Below, one piece after another: positions 16,539 through 24,901 of a DNA stretch of 64,000 nucleotides; the stretch's first letter is position 1, and each line of letters begins with the position of its first letter. Location of the stretch: contig NZ_JACIJN010000001.1 in NCBI RefSeq assembly GCF_014199415.1, forward strand, positions 186,001-250,000, given 5' to 3'. The notes under the pieces were generated by a model. It worked only from the letters and a program-made list of their open reading frames with translations, was not told the DNA's origin and did no database searches. This stretch comes from Sphingomonas endophytica (GTDB taxonomy: Bacteria > Pseudomonadota > Alphaproteobacteria > Sphingomonadales > Sphingomonadaceae). Made by a program: the position numbers and the translations under genes.

Positions 16539-18641
16539 TCAGCGGGGACCGAGCAACTTCTGCGCGAAATAGGTCATTTGCAACGCCTGCAATCGCGCGC
16601 CCTGCTCGATGTCGGCATCGCCCGAATGGCCGCCCGCGGTATCCTCGTAGAACAGATAGGGCAGCCCATATTCCTTGAGCCGTGCGGCGAACTTGCGCGC
16701 ATGTTGCGGGCCGACCCGGTCGTCCTTGGTCGTGGTCCAGATGTATGGCTCAGGATAGGCCGCCCCACGCCGGATGTTATGATAGGGTGAGATGCGGCGG
16801 AGGAACGTGCGCTCCTCGGGCACCGACACCGATCCATATTCGTCGACCCACGACGCACCGGCGGCGATCTGCTCGTAGCGCAGCATGTCGAGCAGCGGCA
16901 CCTGGATCGTCACCGCTTTCCACAGCTCGGGGTGCTGGTTGAACTCGACCCCCATCAGCAGGCCGCCGTTCGATCCGCCATAGATGCCGAGCTTCTTCGC
17001 GCTGGTGAACCGCCGCGCGATCAGGTCTTTGGCGACGGCGGCAAAATCGTCGTAGATCACCTGCCGCTTGGTCTTGCGCCCGGCATCGTGCCACGCCGGG
17101 CCAAACTCGCCGCCACCACGGATGTTGGCCAAAACATAGGCGCCGCCACGCTCCAGCCACAACTTGCCGGTGATCGCCGAGTAACTCGGCAACATCGGCA
17201 ACTCGAAGCCGCCATAAGCGGTCATGATGGTCGGCGTGCTGCCGTCGCGCGGCGCGTCGCGGCGGTGGACGATGAAGTAGGGCACCCTGGTGCCGTCGGT
17301 CGACGTCGCCTCGAATTGATCGGCCACCAGCCCGCGCGCGTCGAACTTGGCGGGGAGCGCCTTCACCTGGCGCGGCTCAGCGTCGCTCCCGGCGGTGAAG
17401 CGCGCCAACGTGGTCGGCGTCAGGAAGCCGGTGGTCGCCAGAAACGCGGTATCGTTCCGGTCCGACGTGCCCGCGATACCGAAGCTGGCGTTGTCGGGCA
17501 GCGTCATCGGCCGCGCCGTCCAGCCGTTTGCGGAAGGCGTATAGACGCTGATCCGCCCGCGAACGTTGTCGGTATAGTCGATGATCAGATGATGACGGGT
17601 CGCATCGACGCCGCTCACCGCCTGTCGCGACGTCGGCGCGAAGATCAGCGTCGGCGCGATCCGGCCGGCTTCCAGCGCCTTCAGCGTTACCGACGCGACC
17701 GCGCCGGTCGGGATCGCTCCCCAGGGCTCGCTGGTCGTGAACACCACCTGGCCATCGACCATCGCCGCAGGCGCCGTGCGCGCTGGCAGATCCAACTTCG
17801 TCACGCCGGCTGGCGTCCACAACAATCGATCCGCACCGAAGAAGGTCTTCTGCCGCTCGATGAACACCGCGCGGTTGCCGTCACCGTCGGTCATGACGCT
17901 GGCATAGGTGCCGAGCTGATCGCCGGGCGCACCGCGGTATATCTCGGTCGCCTCAGCCAGCGGCGCGCCTCGCGCCACCTTCTTGACGACGAACGGATAG
18001 CTCGATGCGGTCATCGTGCCCGCACCCCAATCGCGACTGACCAGCAGATGATCCTTGTCAAGCCACGCCACGCCCTGCTTCGAGGTCGGGAGCGTGAAGC
18101 CGTTCGCGACGAACGCCCCGGCCGCCAGATCGAATTCACGATAGGTCACGGCGTCCTCGCCGCCCTCGGACAAGGCAACGAGGCAGAACCTTTCCTCCGG
18201 CGCAAGGCAGGTCAGGCCCTTGTAGACCCATTTGCGCCCCTCGGCCTTGCTGAGCGCATCGACGTCGAGCAACGTGCGCCAGCCGGGCTGCGGCGCGGCA
18301 TAGTCCTCCAGCGTGGTCCAGCGCAGGATGCCCTGCGGATGATCGGCGTCCCGCCAGAAATTGACGATTTGCCCCATCAGCTGCTGCGGCATCGGGATGC
18401 GGTCCTTCGCCGCTGCGATCGCCAACGCCTCGGCATGGAATTGCGGATAGCGCGGGTCGTTCTGCAAGCGCGGCAGCGTGCGCGCATTCTCGGCAGCGAC
18501 CCAGGCCTGCGCGCGCGCGCCGTCCTTGTCCTCGAGCCAAATATAGGGATCGGCGCCCGATGCACGCTGTGCCCATGCCGCGCCCGCAGCCACCGCCAAC
18601 GCCGCACCGGCCAGCCACCAAGCAATCCGTTTTCGCGCCAT
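16539..18641 (-). CDS. Prolyl oligopeptidase family (S9A) serine peptidase, exported
   Basis: The enzyme hydrolyses short peptides, probably in the periplasm. With the ATG at 18641 there is a clear signal peptide (MARKRIAWWLAGAALAVAAG, cleavage after AWAQ). A beta-propeller follows to about residue 400, then an alpha/beta hydrolase domain. The catalytic serine is in YGGSNGGLLMG, the aspartate in TTKDDRVGP and the histidine in AGGHSGD, all intact. Length (700 residues) is typical. An in-frame ATG 14 codons upstream would spoil the signal peptide and is rejected. It is divergent from the DHA2 transporter with an 86-bp gap. Confidence 0.9.
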   Translation of the reverse strand: MARKRIAWWLAGAALAVAAGAAWAQRASGADPYIWLEDKDGARAQAWVAAENARTLPRLQNDPRYPQFHAEALAIAAAKDRIPMPQQLMGQIVNFWRDADHPQGILRWTTLEDYAAPQPGWRTLLDVDALSKAEGRKWVYKGLTCLAPEERFCLVALSEGGEDAVTYREFDLAAGAFVANGFTLPTSKQGVAWLDKDHLLVSRDWGAGTMTASSYPFVVKKVARGAPLAEATEIYRGAPGDQLGTYASVMTDGDGNRAVFIERQKTFFGADRLLWTPAGVTKLDLPARTAPAAMVDGQVVFTTSEPWGAIPTGAVASVTLKALEAGRIAPTLIFAPTSRQAVSGVDATRHHLIIDYTDNVRGRISVYTPSANGWTARPMTLPDNASFGIAGTSDRNDTAFLATTGFLTPTTLARFTAGSDAEPRQVKALPAKFDARGLVADQFEATSTDGTRVPYFIVHRRDAPRDGSTPTIMTAYGGFELPMLPSYSAITGKLWLERGGAYVLANIRGGGEFGPAWHDAGRKTKRQVIYDDFAAVAKDLIARRFTSAKKLGIYGGSNGGLLMGVEFNQHPELWKAVTIQVPLLDMLRYEQIAAGASWVDEYGSVSVPEERTFLRRISPYHNIRRGAAYPEPYIWTTTKDDRVGPQHARKFAARLKEYGLPYLFYEDTAGGHSGDADIEQGARLQALQMTYFAQKLLGPR

Positions 18642-18727
18642 GCCGCCCGCTCCATCATTCATGATCGTCTTGTGCGTTACCACATCGCGGGGAACAACCC
18701 CGCCACCGACGCGTCATCGCCCGCACC

Positions 18728-20140
18728 ATGACCGAGTTGCGACCGGCCGGCGACGGCCTTCCCCTTCCCCGTCGCTACGCGGCGATCGGCGCTTTGTCAT
18801 TCGGCACCGCGCTGGTGATCATCGACGGCGGCGTCGCCAACGTCGCCTTGCCGACGATCGCGCGCGATCTCAACGTCGGATCGTCGTCGGTGGTCGCGAT
18901 CGTCACCGTCTACCAGTTGATGCTGGTCATGCTGATGCTGCCCTTTGCCGGGCTGGGCGACCGGATCGGGTTGAAGCGCATGTACCAGCTCGGGCAGCTG
19001 GTGTTCACCGTCGCGACGCTGCTGTGCTTTTTCGCCAAGAGCCTGCCCTTCCTGCTGGTGGTGCGCGCGGTGCAGGCGGTCGGCGCGGCGGGGGCGCTTG
19101 CGGTCGCGTCGGCGCTGATCCGCCAGACCTATCCGGCGGCACAGCTCGGGCGCGGGCTGGGGATCAACTCGGTGGTCGTCGCCTCCTCGGCGGCAGCTGC
19201 GCCGACGCTCGGCGGCCTGGTGCTGTCGATTGCTCCGTGGCCGTGGGTGTTCGCCAGCGCCATCCCGTTCGCGATCGCCTCGCTGCTGCTCGGCCGCGCG
19301 CTCCCCGATCCTGCCCCGCGCGACCGGCCGTTCGACGTGACCGGCGCAGTGATGTGCGCGGCGATGTTCGGGCTCATCATCGGCGGCGCGGAAAGCGCGG
19401 TGCATGGCGACAGCCCGGTGGTCTCGCTCGCGATCGTGGCGGCAGGGATGGTGATCGGGCGCTTCTACGTTCGTCGGGAGCGGTCGTCGGCGCAACCGAT
19501 CCTGCCGGTCGACCTGCTGTCGCGTCCGGTGATCGCCTTGTCGACGCTGGGCGGGTTCACCGCCTTCACCGCTTCGATGACGCTGCTGCTGTCGACGCCG
19601 TTCCGGTTGACGCACAGCTACGGGATGACCGCCGCTGCCGTCGGCGCGGTCATCGCGCCATGGCCGCTGACGAACATGATCGTGGCGCCGCTGATGGGGT
19701 GGTTGTCGGACCGTGTGCCGGCAGGGCTGCTGGGCGGCGTCGGCATGGCGATCTCGACCACCGCACTGCTGCTGCTGGCGTTCATGCCCGCCGATCCATC
19801 GTGGTTCGACATCGCATGGCGCATGTCGCTGTGCGGTGCCGGCTTCGGGACGTTTCTACCCCCGAATGCCCGCCTCATCATCGGCTCCGCGCCACGCGAG
19901 CGGGCCGCGGCGGCGGGCGGATTGGTCAGTACCGTCCGGCTCGTCGGGCAGACCACCGGGGCGACTCTGGTCGCGGCGCTGCTCGCGCTCGGCGTCGGTG
20001 CGGGGCCGACCCCAGCGCTGGTCGCCGCCGGACTGGCGGTGGTCGCAGGGATCTGCAGCCTCGCGCGCTTGCGTCCGTCGATCCGCAATCCCGAGCGAGG
20101 CGAAAGCGACGAGGTGCTCCCGGCCAATGCGGTCCGCTGA
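18728..20140 (+). CDS. DHA2-type MFS transporter
   Basis: This is a membrane protein of 470 residues with about 14 hydrophobic segments. Motif C-like VIIDGGVANVALPTIARDL in TM1, GLGDRIGLKRMYQLGQL in loop 2-3 (motif A) and VRAVQAVGAAGALAVASALI support the 14-TM drug:H+ antiporter subfamily. Substrate is unknown; such pumps export drugs, bile acids or dyes. No TetR-type regulator adjoins it, and no membrane fusion protein gene is present, so it is not an EmrAB-type operon. It converges on the DUF423 gene. Confidence 0.87.
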   Translation: MTELRPAGDGLPLPRRYAAIGALSFGTALVIIDGGVANVALPTIARDLNVGSSSVVAIVTVYQLMLVMLMLPFAGLGDRIGLKRMYQLGQLVFTVATLLCFFAKSLPFLLVVRAVQAVGAAGALAVASALIRQTYPAAQLGRGLGINSVVVASSAAAAPTLGGLVLSIAPWPWVFASAIPFAIASLLLGRALPDPAPRDRPFDVTGAVMCAAMFGLIIGGAESAVHGDSPVVSLAIVAAGMVIGRFYVRRERSSAQPILPVDLLSRPVIALSTLGGFTAFTASMTLLLSTPFRLTHSYGMTAAAVGAVIAPWPLTNMIVAPLMGWLSDRVPAGLLGGVGMAISTTALLLLAFMPADPSWFDIAWRMSLCGAGFGTFLPPNARLIIGSAPRERAAAAGGLVSTVRLVGQTTGATLVAALLALGVGAGPTPALVAAGLAVVAGICSLARLRPSIRNPERGESDEVLPANAVR

Positions 20141-20144
20141 GCGC

Positions 20145-20477
20145 TCAGCCGCGCGCGCCCATCCAGGCCAGCCACAGCCAGGCGGCGATCAGCAACGCGC
20201 CGCCGATCGGCGTCACCGCGCCGAGCCACCGCGGCAGACCGAGCGCCATCAGGTACAAGGTGCCGGCGAACACCGCGCCACCGGCAAGGAACAGCCACGC
20301 CGGACCGCGCGCGTCGAGCCGCATCGCGACCAGCGCCGCGAGCGCATGAACGAGCTGATAATGCGCGCCGGTCTTCAGCCACTCCACCGCCGCGCCGCTC
20401 GCGCCATGCGCGCCGAACGCCCCCGCCGCGACCGCGATCGCGCCCGACAGCGCCGCCAGCATCACGATCAGGTTCAT
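20145..20477 (-). CDS. DUF423 small membrane protein
   Basis: This 110-residue protein has four hydrophobic helices and the DUF423 (YgdD) pattern: GAIAVAAGAFGAHG, a loop containing YQLVHALAAL, and FAGTLYLMALG. Function is not established. The ATG at 20477 overlaps the stop of the CPA2 antiporter (ATGA), which is preferred to a start seven codons upstream. It is the last gene of the minus-strand run that begins with radA. Confidence 0.88.
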   Translation of the reverse strand: MNLIVMLAALSGAIAVAAGAFGAHGASGAAVEWLKTGAHYQLVHALAALVAMRLDARGPAWLFLAGGAVFAGTLYLMALGLPRWLGAVTPIGGALLIAAWLWLAWMGARG

Positions 20478-22237
20478 GACCGCTCTCCCCCGCCCCAAGG
20501 ATGCTGCTCGGCGATCATCGCCCGGGCCGCCTGCGGATCGCTCGCCTCGATCTGGATGCGCAGCCGCTCCTTGTCGCTGGCGCGGTACATCTGCTCGGCG
20601 CGCTCGATCTCCCCCGGGGCGACCCCGAGCCCGCCCATCGCGAGTCGCGCCATCTTCACCGCCGATTCCAGCACCTCGCGCACCACCGCCCGCGCCGGGC
20701 CGTTCTTCAGGCGCACCAGCGCACGACGATCATAGGCACGGACGTAGAGCGCCGCGTTCGGAAAGGCCTCATGGACCGCTTCCAGCTGCTCGAGCGACAA
20801 TTGATCGCCGTCCATGCAGAACAGGATCACCTCGGCCTCCGCGGCGCCCGCCTGTCGCAACAGATCGAGCCGGGTGCCATCGCCATAATAGACCTTCGAG
20901 CCCAGTTCGCCCGCGATGTCGATCATCTCGATGTCGGTGTCGATCAGCGTTACGGGAATATCCTGCGCCATCAGCATCTGGCCGACCGTCTGCCCGAAAC
21001 GGCCGTAGCCGACGATGATCGCGTTCGCGCCGTCCGCGCGCGGACCGTCGCGGTCGGTCTGCGCGGCGATCGGCTGCTCGCGGAAGCGGCGCGTGAACAT
21101 CATCAGGAACGGCGTCGTCGCCATCGACAGCGTGATGATCGCGCCGAAGAGGCTCGCGGCGTCGGGCGCGATCAGTAGCGCCTGTTGCGCCTGCGCGAGC
21201 AGCACGAACCCGAACTCGCCACCCTGGCTGAGCAGCAACCCGAGCGCGAGCGCCTGCCGCCAGCCCATGCGGAACGCCAGCCCGAGCACGGTGATGATCC
21301 CCGCCTTGGTCGCGATCAGCGCCGCCGCCATCGCGATGACGAAGGCAGGCCGCTCGGCGATCGCCTCGAGATTGAGCATCATCCCAACCGCCAGGAAGAA
21401 CAGCCCGAGCAGGATCGCGCGGAACGGCTCGACATCCGCTTCGAGTTCATGCCGGTACGGGCTGTCGGCAAGCATCACGCCCGCCACGAACGCGCCGAGC
21501 GCGGTCGACAGGCCGAGCCGCTCCATCACCGCGGCGGCGGCGATCACCGTGAACAATGCTGCGAACACGAACATCTCGCGCTCGCCCAGATGCCCGATCA
21601 GCCGGAACAACGGCCGCATCACGAAGCGCCCGGCGGCGACCAGCCCGCCGACCGCCAGGACCGTGTAGACGCCGAGCACCCAGCCCTCCGGACCGCTGGT
21701 CGCGGCCGGGTTGCGGCTCATCGCCGCGATGATCGTGATCATCGGGATGATCGAGAGATCCTGGAACAACAGGATCGAAAAGGCGCGTTCTCCGAACGGA
21801 GTGCGCAGCCGCCCCGAGGATTGCAGCATCGGCAGAACCTGTGCGGTCGACGACAGCGCCAGCGGCATCCCGACCGCCAGCGCGGCGGCGAGCGAGAAAT
21901 GCGCCGCCAGCGCCAGGATCGCCGCCAGCGCGATACCGCAGGCGACGACCTGGATCAGCCCGAGCCCGAAAATATCCTCTTTCAACCGCCACAAGCGCTG
22001 CGGGCTCAGCTCCAGCCCGACGATGAACAGCAGCAGCGTGATCCCGAGCTCGGCAAAGCCCAGCTTCGCCTCGGCATCGCCGACCAGCCCGAGCAGATGC
22101 GGCCCGACCACCGCCCCCGCGACGAGGAAGCCCAGCGTCGCACCGAGGCCGAGCCGCCGGAACAGCAGCACGAACATCAGCCCGGAGCCGAGCAGGATCG
22201 TACCGTCGCGAATCATCGAGAGATCGGCATGTTCCAT
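20474..22237 (-). CDS. CPA2-family monovalent cation:proton antiporter, KefB/YbaL type
   Basis: An N-terminal membrane domain of 12-13 helices (residues 1-390) contains GITLLLFIVGLELSP and ALSSTAQVLPML. It is followed by an RCK/TrkA-N domain with the nucleotide-binding loop VGYGRFGQTVG (about 417) and a C-terminal stretch to residue 587. Such proteins exchange K+ or Na+ for H+ in the inner membrane and are gated by nucleotide or glutathione adducts. No KefF/KefG subunit adjoins, so glutathione gating is not supported. Its start codon shares one base with the stop of the IscU-like gene (TGATG). Confidence 0.9.
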   Translation of the reverse strand: MEHADLSMIRDGTILLGSGLMFVLLFRRLGLGATLGFLVAGAVVGPHLLGLVGDAEAKLGFAELGITLLLFIVGLELSPQRLWRLKEDIFGLGLIQVVACGIALAAILALAAHFSLAAALAVGMPLALSSTAQVLPMLQSSGRLRTPFGERAFSILLFQDLSIIPMITIIAAMSRNPAATSGPEGWVLGVYTVLAVGGLVAAGRFVMRPLFRLIGHLGEREMFVFAALFTVIAAAAVMERLGLSTALGAFVAGVMLADSPYRHELEADVEPFRAILLGLFFLAVGMMLNLEAIAERPAFVIAMAAALIATKAGIITVLGLAFRMGWRQALALGLLLSQGGEFGFVLLAQAQQALLIAPDAASLFGAIITLSMATTPFLMMFTRRFREQPIAAQTDRDGPRADGANAIIVGYGRFGQTVGQMLMAQDIPVTLIDTDIEMIDIAGELGSKVYYGDGTRLDLLRQAGAAEAEVILFCMDGDQLSLEQLEAVHEAFPNAALYVRAYDRRALVRLKNGPARAVVREVLESAVKMARLAMGGLGVAPGEIERAEQMYRASDKERLRIQIEASDPQAARAMIAEQHPWGGGERS

Positions 22238-22671
22238 CAGCCGGTCCTCGCAGCGCGCGCCTGTTCGGCGGCCTCGACCGCCGCCTCAAAGGCGAGGCGG
22301 ATCGAGGGATGGCGGGCGGTCAGCTTCAGCCCCGGCGTGAAAATGTCGATCCCGGGCCAGGACGGGACCTCGCCCGCGCCCGCGAGCCATTGCGTCAGCG
22401 CGTCACGCGTGGCGGCGAGTTCCTCCACCGAGCGGCCGATGGCGTGCCGCGCCAGCAGCGTCGAGGACGCCTGACCGAGCAGGCAGGCGCGCACCTGCGT
22501 GCCCAGTGCGGCGACTCGCCCGTCCTCCCCCAGCCGGACATCGACGGTCACGCGGCTGCCGCAGATCGGCGAGCGGCGCTCGGCCGAGCCATGCGCGTCG
22601 GACAGCCGCTCCGGATACGGATTGCCGATCGCCAATGCGCTGATATCGGGGGTGTAGAGGTCGAGGCTCAT
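22237..22671 (-). CDS. NifU/IscU N-domain-like protein
   Basis: This 144-residue homologue of the Fe-S scaffold family has C37 in SPICGSRVTVDV and C63 in RACLLGQASS, matching IscU C37 and C63. The aspartate after the first cysteine (CGD) is serine here, and the third ligand cysteine, usual near the C-terminal helix, is absent (HPSIRLAFEAA). It may still be a genuine alphaproteobacterial subfamily member but is unlikely to hold a cluster as IscU does. The ATG at 22671 overlaps the cvpA stop (ATGA). It sits far from any isc/suf gene in the window. Confidence 0.8.
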   Translation of the reverse strand: MSLDLYTPDISALAIGNPYPERLSDAHGSAERRSPICGSRVTVDVRLGEDGRVAALGTQVRACLLGQASSTLLARHAIGRSVEELAATRDALTQWLAGAGEVPSWPGIDIFTPGLKLTARHPSIRLAFEAAVEAAEQARAARTG

Positions 22672-23222
22672 GAACGTCCGTCGCTGGAGCGGGAGGGAGT
22701 GCGCGGGCCGAACACCGGCTGCCCCTTGCGCCGGCGGTCGACGAAGTCGGCGACCGCGCCGCTGGTCGCCACCAGCAGCGGGAAGGTCCGCGCATTCTTC
22801 AGCCACGCCGGACGATGCGTCGGCCCACCACCGGTCAGGTCGAGCAGCAAGACGAGGAAGAGGAAGGCGAGGCTCGCGAGGATCAGCCCCTTGAGCGCGC
22901 CGAAGCCGAAGCCGAGTGCACGGTCGATCGGCCCCAGCACCGAGGTGCGGGTCCGCGCGGAAATGGCGTTGATGAGGAGGCGGCTCAGCAGATAGGTGCC
23001 GCCGGTCAGCAGCACGAACGCCAGCACCGCTGCGCCCGAGACGCTGGCGATCGAGCCGGCCAGCATTTTCGACAGCGGCAGATGGAAGATCTTGAGCGCG
23101 AAGATCATCGCCACCCAGGCGAACAGCGCCAGCACCTCGCCGACGAAGCCACGCCGCGCCCCGCCGAGTGCGGTCAGCGCGACGAGCACGAGGACGGCGA
23201 TGTCGAGCGGCTCGAGGTTCAT
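22668..23222 (-). CDS. cvpA: CvpA family membrane protein
   Basis: CvpA proteins are four-TM inner-membrane proteins linked to colicin V production and envelope stress. The 184 residues start with IAVLVLVALTALGGARRGFV and include GEVLALFAWVAMIFAL and LGFGFGALKGLILASLAFL. A positively charged tail (RRRKGQPVFGPR) would be cytoplasmic. AAGGAGG lies before the ATG. In many bacteria cvpA precedes purF; here purF is 38 kb away and cvpA follows radA instead, with a 152-bp gap. Confidence 0.9.
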   Translation of the reverse strand: MNLEPLDIAVLVLVALTALGGARRGFVGEVLALFAWVAMIFALKIFHLPLSKMLAGSIASVSGAAVLAFVLLTGGTYLLSRLLINAISARTRTSVLGPIDRALGFGFGALKGLILASLAFLFLVLLLDLTGGGPTHRPAWLKNARTFPLLVATSGAVADFVDRRRKGQPVFGPRTPSRSSDGRS

Positions 23223-23374
23223 GCCCCCCTCCTTATGGCGCGATCCCGCGATCGGCTAGGGCCGGATGTTGGCGAAGGTGGCGCAAATCGGTGCTCGCGC
23301 ACCCGGCCGCTGCGAGCGCCGCCGTCCCGGGACTGCCAGCCTGCCCGATGTTGGACGCTGTAGGACAGCCCCGC

Positions 23375-24742
23375 TCAGCCGCGCCCGAGCAGATGGTCGA
23401 CGAATTGCCCCAGCGTCCGGAACGCCGATTGGCGCATCGTCGCGCGTTCGACCGCGGCGGGCAGCAGCGCACGCTCGAACCCGAGCTTGGCGGCTTCCTT
23501 CAGGCGCAGCGGCGCGTGCGCGACCGGGCGCAGTTCGCCCGACAAGGCAATCTCACCGAACGCAACCGCGTCGGCGGGCACCGGCCGTTCGCTGAGCGCG
23601 GAAACCAAGGCCGCGGCAACCGCAAGATCGGCGGCGGGGTCCTGGATGCGATAGCCGCCCGCAACGTTGAGATAGACTTCGCAGGTCGAGAAGCTGAGCC
23701 CGCAGCGCGCCTCCAGCACCGCGAGGATCATCGCCAGCCGCGCCGAGTCCCAGCCGACCACCGAACGGCGTGGGGTCGCCCCGCTCGCGACACGCACGAC
23801 CAGCGCCTGGATCTCGACCAGCACCGGGCGCGTGCCCTCCAGCGCCGGGAACACCGTCGCGCCGGTCACGCCCTCCTCACGCTGCGTCAGGAACAGCGCG
23901 GAAGGGTTTGATACCTCGACCAATCCATCCCCGGCCATCGCGAACACACCGATTTCGTCGGTGCCGCCGAAACGGTTCTTGAGGCTGCGCAGGATGCGAT
24001 ATTGATGGCTGCGCTCGCCCTCGAAGCTGAGCACCGTATCGACCATATGTTCGAGCACGCGCGGCCCGGCGATCGATCCATCCTTGGTGACGTGCCCGAC
24101 CAGCACCACCGCGGTGCCGCGCTCCTTGGCGAAGCGGATCAGCTCCTGCGCGGTCGCGCGCACCTGGCTGACGGTGCCCGGCGCGCCCTCGATCAGGTCG
24201 GAATGCATCGTCTGGATCGAGTCGATCACCAGCAGCCGCGGCGGCGTTCCCTGCGAGAGCGTGGTCAGGATGTCGCGCGTCGATGTTGCCGCCGCGAGCC
24301 GCACCGGTGCATCGCCGAGCCCGAGTCGCTGCGCGCGAAGCCGCACCTGATCCGCGGCCTCTTCGCCCGAGACATAGGCGACATCATGTCCGGCGCGCGC
24401 CAGCGCCGCGGCGGCCTGCAACAGCAGGGTCGACTTGCCGATCCCCGGATCGCCGCCGATCAGCGTCGCCGATCCCGCCACCAGCCCGCCGCCCAGCGCG
24501 CGATCGAACTCGGCAATCCCGAACGGCAGCCGGTCCGGAAGCGCCGATTGGGCGTCGAGCGCGGTCATCGCGATCATCCGTCCGCCGCCCTGCAGATTGT
24601 GCTTGGCCTGAAACGGCGTCGCGTTGAGCGGCGCTTCCTCGACCAAGGTGTTCCATTCCGAACAATCGACGCATTGCCCCTGCCAGCGATGATGGACCGA
24701 GCCGCACGACTGGCAGACAAATCTCTTCTGAACCTTCGCCAT
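23375..24742 (-). CDS. radA: DNA repair protein RadA
   Basis: RadA is a RecA-related ATPase that drives branch migration in recombination. The N-terminal zinc finger has C10, C13, C24 and C27. The RecA-like core has Walker A GGDPGIGKSTLLLQ, the RadA signature KNRFGGTDE, and a C-terminal Lon-protease-like domain (VYLNVAGGYRIQDPAADLAV). The 455 residues are full length. An SOS box lies 22 bp upstream. It heads a run with cvpA, the IscU-like gene, the antiporter and the DUF423 gene, although the gap to cvpA leaves room for another promoter. Confidence 0.97.
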   Translation of the reverse strand: MAKVQKRFVCQSCGSVHHRWQGQCVDCSEWNTLVEEAPLNATPFQAKHNLQGGGRMIAMTALDAQSALPDRLPFGIAEFDRALGGGLVAGSATLIGGDPGIGKSTLLLQAAAALARAGHDVAYVSGEEAADQVRLRAQRLGLGDAPVRLAAATSTRDILTTLSQGTPPRLLVIDSIQTMHSDLIEGAPGTVSQVRATAQELIRFAKERGTAVVLVGHVTKDGSIAGPRVLEHMVDTVLSFEGERSHQYRILRSLKNRFGGTDEIGVFAMAGDGLVEVSNPSALFLTQREEGVTGATVFPALEGTRPVLVEIQALVVRVASGATPRRSVVGWDSARLAMILAVLEARCGLSFSTCEVYLNVAGGYRIQDPAADLAVAAALVSALSERPVPADAVAFGEIALSGELRPVAHAPLRLKEAAKLGFERALLPAAVERATMRQSAFRTLGQFVDHLLGRG

Positions 24743-24764
24743 TGTTCACGCCTAGCGCATCAGG

Positions 24765-24779
24765 AACGATCAGGGAACA
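24765..24779 (-). promoter_or_regulatory. LexA (SOS) box of radA
   Basis: On the minus strand the sequence is GTTC-CCTGATC-GTTC, again an exact GTTC-N7-GTTC site. It lies 22 bp upstream of the radA start and 123 bp from the divergent gene's GTG, so radA is the likely target. Confidence 0.7.
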
Positions 24780-24833
24780 TCGATAAGGTGAACAAGACGT
24801 TCATCGCAGGGCAAGGCGGATTGTTACAGATTC

Positions 24834-24858
24834 GGAACCCTGCTCGGGAACGACCGTT
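24834..24858 (+). promoter_or_regulatory. EcfG-type (general stress response) promoter
   Basis: GGAAC at 24834-24838 and CGTT at 24855-24858 are separated by exactly 16 bases, the arrangement recognised by the alphaproteobacterial sigma factor EcfG. The start would fall about 35 bp before the GTG of the repeat protein, allowing room for its AAGGAG. Confidence 0.65.
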
Positions 24859-24901
24859 TGGACCCGACCCAGTTTCTTGCCAACGAGTAAAGGAGTTCCT
24901 C

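Noticed and set aside
16932-18731. Open frame of 599 codons on the plus strand opposite the S9 peptidase
   Set aside because: It is antisense to a gene with an intact catalytic triad and signal peptide; composition is that of a shadow frame.
18728-20140. Tripartite EmrAB-type efflux operon around the DHA2 transporter
   Set aside because: No membrane fusion protein or outer-membrane factor gene is nearby; it is a single transporter gene.
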